A stretch of DNA of 9,378 nucleotides from Paracoccaceae bacterium. Its GTDB lineage: Bacteria > Pseudomonadota > Alphaproteobacteria > Rhodobacterales > Rhodobacteraceae. Location of the stretch: positions 1 to 9,378 of the forward strand of contig DOIS01000366.1 of assembly GCA_003511785.1 (NCBI GenBank), read 5' to 3'. Of the stretch, positions 5,343-9,378 are shown one piece after another. Each line of letters starts with the position of its first letter. The first letter of the stretch is position 1. The translations under genes were made by a program, and so were the position numbers. The notes under the pieces were generated by a model. It was not told the DNA's origin. It saw nothing but the letters and a program-made list of their open reading frames with translations, and did no database searches.

Positions 5343-7175
5343 ATGGACGATCAGAACAAGAACCTCATCCTCGCAACCGCGCTCAGCTTTCTGGTGATCC
5401 TTGTCTGGTTCATCGCCTTTCCGGCCCCGGAACCGGCCCCGGACCAGACCCTGACCGAGGAAACCGGAGACACCCGGTCCGGGGATGGCGTCGCCACCGC
5501 GCCCAGTGCGATCGCCACGGCCCCCGGCACCGCCGGGCAGGTCGATGAGACTGCCGATCCCGCCGCCGACATCCCCCGGATCGAGATAGAGACAGACCGC
5601 CTGCAAGGATCCATTTCGCTTCTCGGCGGGCGGATCGACCAGCTCTACCTCAAAGGCTACCACGTGGAGCCCGATCCCGCATCGGATATCGTCGAACTGC
5701 TGTCTCCTGTGGGCAGCCCGTCTGCCTATTATGCGCTTTACGGCTGGGCTCCCGGGGCGGGTCTGGGCCTGGACGACGTGCCGGGCGCCAATACCGAATG
5801 GCAAGTGGTGCAGGGCGAGACGCTTTCGGTAGACAGCCCGATCACGTTGAGCTGGACCAACGACCGCGGGATGACCTTCCTGCGCGAGATCGCCGTGGAC
5901 GACGATTACATGTTTACCGTCACCCAGTCCGTCGAGAACAGCTCACCGGATACGGTCAGCCTGGCGCCATATGGCGTTCTGGCGCGCCATGGCATCGGCG
6001 AGGACGCCGACCTGCCGGGGCTGAAAAACTTCTTCATCCTGCATGAGGGCGTCGTCGCCATGGCCGATGGCGAGCTGATCGAGGTCGACTATGACGACAT
6101 GCGTGATTTCGACCTCGATCCCAACGAGGGGGCCCAGGCCGAAGTCAGCCAGATCACCGAGAATGGCTGGATCGGGTTCACCGATCACTACTGGATGTCG
6201 ACCCTGATCCCCGAGGGCGGCACGCCGTTCAAGGCGGTGTCCAAATACGACGACCGCCGCAAGATTTATCAGACCGAGGCGGTGCTGCCGACGCGCACCG
6301 TCGCCGCGGGCGAGACCTCGACCGTGACCACGCAACTCTTTGCGGGCGCCAAGGAATGGGCCACCATCCGCGAATACGAGCAAAACGGCGTGGAAAAGTT
6401 CCTCGACAGCATCGACTGGGGCTGGTTCTTCTTCCTGACCAAGCCGATCTTCTGGTTGCTGCACGAGATCAACATCCTGATCGGTAACATGGGCTGGTCG
6501 ATCATCGGCCTCACCCTTATCATCAAGGCGATCCTGCTGCCGCTGGCCTTCAAGTCCTATGTCTCGATGGCCAAGATGAAAGAGCTTCAGCCGCAGATGG
6601 AGGCGCTGAAAGAGAAGGCCGGAGACGACCGTCAGAAGCTGCAACAGGGGATGATGGAACTCTACAAGAAGGAAAAGGTGAACCCGGCCGCGGGCTGTCT
6701 GCCCATCCTGTTGCAGATCCCGATCTTCTTCTCGCTCTACAAGGTGATCTTCGTCACGATCGAACTGCGGCACGCGCCGTGGTTCGGCCCGTTCCAGGAT
6801 CTCAGCGCGCCTGACCCGACCTCGATCTTCAACCTCTTCGGCCTGCTGCCCTGGGACGCGCCGCCACCCGAGTCGATCATGGCGCTGATCTTCATCGGCA
6901 TTCTGCCGTTGCTGCTGGGCATTTCCATGTGGCTGCAACAGAAGCTGAACCCGGCCCCGACCGATCCGACGCAGAAGATGATCTTTGCCTGGATGCCCTG
7001 GGTGTTCATGTTCATGCTGGGCAGCTTCGCCAGCGGGCTGGTGATCTACTGGATCGCCAACAACACGATCACCTTCATTCAGCAATACGCGATCATGCGC
7101 AGCCAGGGCTACAAGCCGGACGTGTTCGGCAACATCAAGTCCGGCTTCAAGAAGACGCCGCAGGACAAGAAATGA
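5343..7175 (+). CDS. yidC: Membrane protein insertase YidC
   Basis: A 610-residue YidC of the Gram-negative type. A first transmembrane helix (about residues 7-26) is followed by a Pro/Ala/Thr-rich linker (27-76), the large periplasmic beta-domain (about 78-335) and the conserved insertase core from about 358: helices near 366-400, 450-475, 511-531 and 548-583. Lys395 in TLIIKAILLPL occupies the place of the positively charged groove residue (arginine in E. coli). GMMELYKKEKVNPAAGCLPILLQIPIFFSLYKV (start 436) is the family signature. The C-terminal tail is basic (GFKKTPQDKK). YidC inserts and folds inner-membrane proteins alone or with SecYEG. The ATG at 5343 is chosen because AGGTGG lies at 5328-5333, nine bases upstream, and because MDDQNKN starts like relatives; a TTG at 5283 would add 20 unlikely residues. 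Its stop overlaps the next start (ATGA). Confidence 0.97.
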   Translation: MDDQNKNLILATALSFLVILVWFIAFPAPEPAPDQTLTEETGDTRSGDGVATAPSAIATAPGTAGQVDETADPAADIPRIEIETDRLQGSISLLGGRIDQLYLKGYHVEPDPASDIVELLSPVGSPSAYYALYGWAPGAGLGLDDVPGANTEWQVVQGETLSVDSPITLSWTNDRGMTFLREIAVDDDYMFTVTQSVENSSPDTVSLAPYGVLARHGIGEDADLPGLKNFFILHEGVVAMADGELIEVDYDDMRDFDLDPNEGAQAEVSQITENGWIGFTDHYWMSTLIPEGGTPFKAVSKYDDRRKIYQTEAVLPTRTVAAGETSTVTTQLFAGAKEWATIREYEQNGVEKFLDSIDWGWFFFLTKPIFWLLHEINILIGNMGWSIIGLTLIIKAILLPLAFKSYVSMAKMKELQPQMEALKEKAGDDRQKLQQGMMELYKKEKVNPAAGCLPILLQIPIFFSLYKVIFVTIELRHAPWFGPFQDLSAPDPTSIFNLFGLLPWDAPPPESIMALIFIGILPLLLGISMWLQQKLNPAPTDPTQKMIFAWMPWVFMFMLGSFASGLVIYWIANNTITFIQQYAIMRSQGYKPDVFGNIKSGFKKTPQDKK

Positions 7176-7939
7176 GCGGCCCGCGCGTCGCGGCGTTCTG
7201 GCGCCACCCGATCAAGTCGCATGGGCGCGAACGGGTGGCGCGGGTCACGCTGGCGCGCGGGCAGGCCATGCCCTGGGACCGCTGCTGGGCGGTGACGCAT
7301 GAGGCCACCCGCCATGACGGCACCGGCTGGTCCCCCTGCCGGGAGTTTTCGATCGGGTCAAAATCGCCCGGGCTTCAGGCGATCGAGGCGGAAAGCGACC
7401 GACAGGCCGGCACCGTGACGCTGCGCCATCCCGAGCGGCCAACGCTGACGATCCGTCCCGACGATCCCGACGATCCCGAGGATGCCGAGCGGTTCATTGG
7501 CTGGGTGCGACCGATCTCGAACCCGGACCGGGCCCGGCCCGCGCAACTTGTCCGGGTCGAGGGAACGGCGATGACGGACACGGATTTCCCGTCGCTGTCA
7601 CTGATCAACCTGGCCAGCCATGCCGCGGTCGAGGCTGAGTTGGGCCAGGCGCTCTCGCCCTTGCGTTGGCGCGGCAATATCCTGTTCGAGGGGTTTGCCC
7701 CTTGGGCGGAGATGCGCTGGATCGGCAAGCGCCTGCGGCTGGGCCATGTGGAGATGGAGATCATCGAGCCGATTCAGCGCTGCATGGCTACAACGGCCAA
7801 CCCCGAGACCGGGCAGCGCGACGCCGATACGCTGGGCGCGCTGAACCGCGGCTTCGGTCACCAGGATTGCGGGGTCTATGCCCGGGTCGTGCAAGGCGGC
7901 CAGTTGCACGAAGGCGACCCGATCGAGGTGCTGGCATGA
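7172..7939 (+). CDS. MOSC domain-containing protein (YcbX-like)
   Basis: A 255-residue cytoplasmic protein. The N-terminus (RVAAFWRHPIKS) fits the MOSC N-terminal beta-barrel, which typically begins with a W-HYPVKS-like block. The C-terminal MOSC domain includes GNILFEGFAPWAE (168-180) and IEPIQRCMATTANPETG (198-214), where Cys204 is the conserved MOSC cysteine. MOSC domains are related to the C-terminus of molybdenum cofactor sulfurases and occur in enzymes that use or carry molybdenum cofactor, such as N-hydroxylated-base-reducing YcbX and YiiM; the substrate here is unknown. The start ATG overlaps the yidC stop, and its stop overlaps the engB start, both as ATGA, so it is translated within the yidC-engB unit. 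A 9-bp repeat (7457-7483, CCCGACGAT twice then CCCGAGGAT) encodes the acidic loop DDPDDPED. Confidence 0.9.
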   Translation: MSGPRVAAFWRHPIKSHGRERVARVTLARGQAMPWDRCWAVTHEATRHDGTGWSPCREFSIGSKSPGLQAIEAESDRQAGTVTLRHPERPTLTIRPDDPDDPEDAERFIGWVRPISNPDRARPAQLVRVEGTAMTDTDFPSLSLINLASHAAVEAELGQALSPLRWRGNILFEGFAPWAEMRWIGKRLRLGHVEMEIIEPIQRCMATTANPETGQRDADTLGALNRGFGHQDCGVYARVVQGGQLHEGDPIEVLA

Positions 7940-8586
7940 CACTGCCCTTTCCCCTGGCGTCCGAGCCGGGCGACAGCGCACGCGAGGCCGGGCGCAAGCT
8001 GTTCGCCGGGCCGTCCGAATTCGTCAAGGGCGTGGTCGGCATGTCCGGCCTGCCCGTGCCCGACCGGGTCGAGGTCTGTTTCGCCGGCCGCTCCAACGTG
8101 GGCAAATCCAGCCTGATCAACGCGCTGACCGGGACCAAGGGGCTGGCGCGGACCTCGAACACCCCCGGGCGCACGCAGGAAATCAACTTCTTCACTCAGG
8201 GGCCGGAGCTCTATCTTGTGGACCTGCCCGGCTATGGCTATGCCAACGCCCCCCTGGTGGTGGTCGAGAAATGGCAGCGCCTGCTGAAACAGTATCTGAG
8301 CGGCCGCCAGACCCTGCGCCGGGCCTTCGTGCTGATCGACGCGCGGCACGGGGTGAAGAAAGTGGACGAGGAGATCCTGGCCCTGCTGGACAGCAGCGCG
8401 GTGACCTTCCAATGCGTGCTGACCAAGGCCGACAAGATCAAGGCGTCCGAGCGAGAACGCACTCTGGCCCAGGTGCGGGCCGCGCTGGCCAAGCACCCGG
8501 CCGCCTTCCCGGAGATCGTCCTCACCTCGGCCGAGAAGGGGGACGGGATTGCCACGCTGCGCAGCATCATCTCCGGTCTGATCTAG
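7936..8586 (+). CDS. engB: Ribosome biogenesis GTP-binding protein EngB/YihA/YsxC
   Basis: A 216-residue small GTPase of the TrmE-Era-EngA-EngB group. GTPase motifs appear in order: G1 GRSNVGKSS (51-59), G2 NTPGRT (75-80), G3 DLPGYGYA (96-103), G4 TKAD (163-166) and G5 TSAEKG (197-202). EngB is needed for late assembly of the large ribosomal subunit. The ATG at 7936 overlaps the MOSC gene stop by four bases. All motifs are intact and the length is usual for alphaproteobacteria. A 57-base gap follows before argB. Confidence 0.97.
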   Translation: MTLPFPLASEPGDSAREAGRKLFAGPSEFVKGVVGMSGLPVPDRVEVCFAGRSNVGKSSLINALTGTKGLARTSNTPGRTQEINFFTQGPELYLVDLPGYGYANAPLVVVEKWQRLLKQYLSGRQTLRRAFVLIDARHGVKKVDEEILALLDSSAVTFQCVLTKADKIKASERERTLAQVRAALAKHPAAFPEIVLTSAEKGDGIATLRSIISGLI

Positions 8587-8643
8587 GCCACGCTTGCGCC
8601 GCGACGCGAAACCCGTGACAAAGCCGCCATTCGGAGTGACGCC

Positions 8644-9378
8644 ATGAAGACACGAGACATGAACCGCGACTGGATTGCCACCGCCCGCACGCTGAGCCAG
8701 GCCCTGCCCTATCTGCAACGCTATGACGACGCGGTTGTGGTCATCAAGATGGGCGGTCACGCCATGGGCGACGCCGCGGCCATGGAGGAGTTTGCCCGCG
8801 ACATCGTGCTGATGCAGCAGGTAGGTGTGAACCCGGTGATCGTGCATGGCGGCGGGCCGATGATCAACGAGATGCTGGCGCGGCTCGACATCCGCTCGGA
8901 ATTCGTGAACGGCAAGCGGGTCACCGACCAGGCCACGGTCGAAGTGGTCGAGATGGTTCTGTCGGGACTGGTAAACAAACGCCTGGTGCAGGCGATCAAC
9001 GGCCAGGGTGGCCGCGCCGTTGGGCTGAGCGGCAAGGACGCGGGGCTGATGATCTGCGACCGGACCGATCCGGCCTTGGGCTTCGTGGGCACGCCGGCCG
9101 AGATGGACCCCTCGATCCTGCACGACCTGTTCGGTCATGGCGTGATCCCGGTGATCGCCCCGCTCGGGGCGGGGCGTGACGGTGAGACGCTCAACGTCAA
9201 CGGCGACACCGCAGCGGGCGCCATCGCTGCGGCGCTGAAGGCGGACCGCCTGCTGTTGCTGACGGACGTGTCGGGCGTGAAGAACGCCGAGGGCGAGGTG
9301 GTCACCGAATTGCGGGCCGAGCAGATCCGCCAGATGACCCGCGGCGGCGTGATCGCAGGCGGCATGATCCCCAAGACC
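8644..9378 (+). CDS. argB: Acetylglutamate kinase, 3' end cut off
   Basis: Reading from ATG at 8644 gives 245 residues with no stop before the window edge; relatives are about 285-300 residues. ArgB phosphorylates N-acetylglutamate with ATP, the second step of arginine biosynthesis. Motifs seen are IKMGGHAM with Lys35, the glycine loop HGGGPMIN (68-75), NVNGDTAA (184-191), LLTDVSGV (205-212) and AGGMIPKT at the cut edge (238-245). The first block has Met36 where many homologues have Tyr. GGAG at 8633-8636, seven bases before the ATG, supports this start; Met6 is an alternative. The 57-base gap from engB shows no clear promoter or terminator, so argB may be read through from the yidC operon or be expressed by a promoter I could not recognise. 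Confidence 0.96.
   Translation, partial: MKTRDMNRDWIATARTLSQALPYLQRYDDAVVVIKMGGHAMGDAAAMEEFARDIVLMQQVGVNPVIVHGGGPMINEMLARLDIRSEFVNGKRVTDQATVEVVEMVLSGLVNKRLVQAINGQGGRAVGLSGKDAGLMICDRTDPALGFVGTPAEMDPSILHDLFGHGVIPVIAPLGAGRDGETLNVNGDTAAGAIAAALKADRLLLLTDVSGVKNAEGEVVTELRAEQIRQMTRGGVIAGGMIPKT

Noticed and set aside
7457..7483. Short tandem 9-bp repeat in the MOSC gene
   Set aside because: Only two exact copies and one variant, in frame, coding for an acidic loop; most likely simple coding drift, so it is only noted in the gene entry.
8587..8643. Promoter or terminator between engB and argB
   Set aside because: No -35/-10 pair with reasonable spacing and no stable hairpin with a T-run could be seen.
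7876..9138. A 420-codon minus-strand open frame opposite engB and argB
   Set aside because: It is antisense to two clear genes and shows no motif or ribosome binding site; long GC-rich shadow frame.

Overview
The window is a high-GC chromosomal segment of an alphaproteobacterium, most likely of the order Rhodobacterales. The evidence is the gene order (rpmH-rnpA-yidD ... yidC-MOSC-engB-argB), the protein sequences and the TTGACT/TAGAGG style of promoter. The genes are core genes and I see no phage, transposon, CRISPR array or RNA gene. No clearly new multi-gene system is present. The best leads are regulatory RNA structures and gene context.

Left part (1-1661, minus strand): a two-gene operon of a TVP38/TMEM64 (DedA-like, SNARE-associated domain) membrane protein followed one base later by a mercuric-reductase/lipoamide-dehydrogenase-like flavoprotein, which runs off the left edge. 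A 259-bp divergent intergenic region (1662-1920) holds the probable rpmH promoter and a 13-bp direct repeat that flanks it.

Centre (1921-5216, plus strand): rpmH (ribosomal protein L34), rnpA (RNase P protein), yidD (membrane insertion efficiency factor) and ttcA (tRNA 2-thiocytidine synthetase) are tightly packed. They are followed by a membrane-anchored protein with a degenerate GGDEF domain and an intact EAL domain, probably a c-di-GMP phosphodiesterase. A 9-bp hairpin overlaps the rpmH stop codon. Another 9-bp hairpin with a GAAA tetraloop buries the ribosome binding site of the GGDEF-EAL gene. ttcA and the GGDEF-EAL gene sit between yidD and yidC, which are adjacent in many bacteria.

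Right part (5217-9378, plus strand): a 126-bp gap carries a GC-rich hairpin and a probable promoter. It is followed by yidC, a MOSC-domain protein and engB, joined by 4-base ATGA overlaps, and then argB, which is cut off by the right edge. The general theme is translation (L34, RNase P, tRNA thiolation, EngB in ribosome assembly) and membrane protein insertion (YidD, YidC). Arginine biosynthesis, a putative molybdenum-cofactor-linked protein and c-di-GMP signalling are carried alongside.
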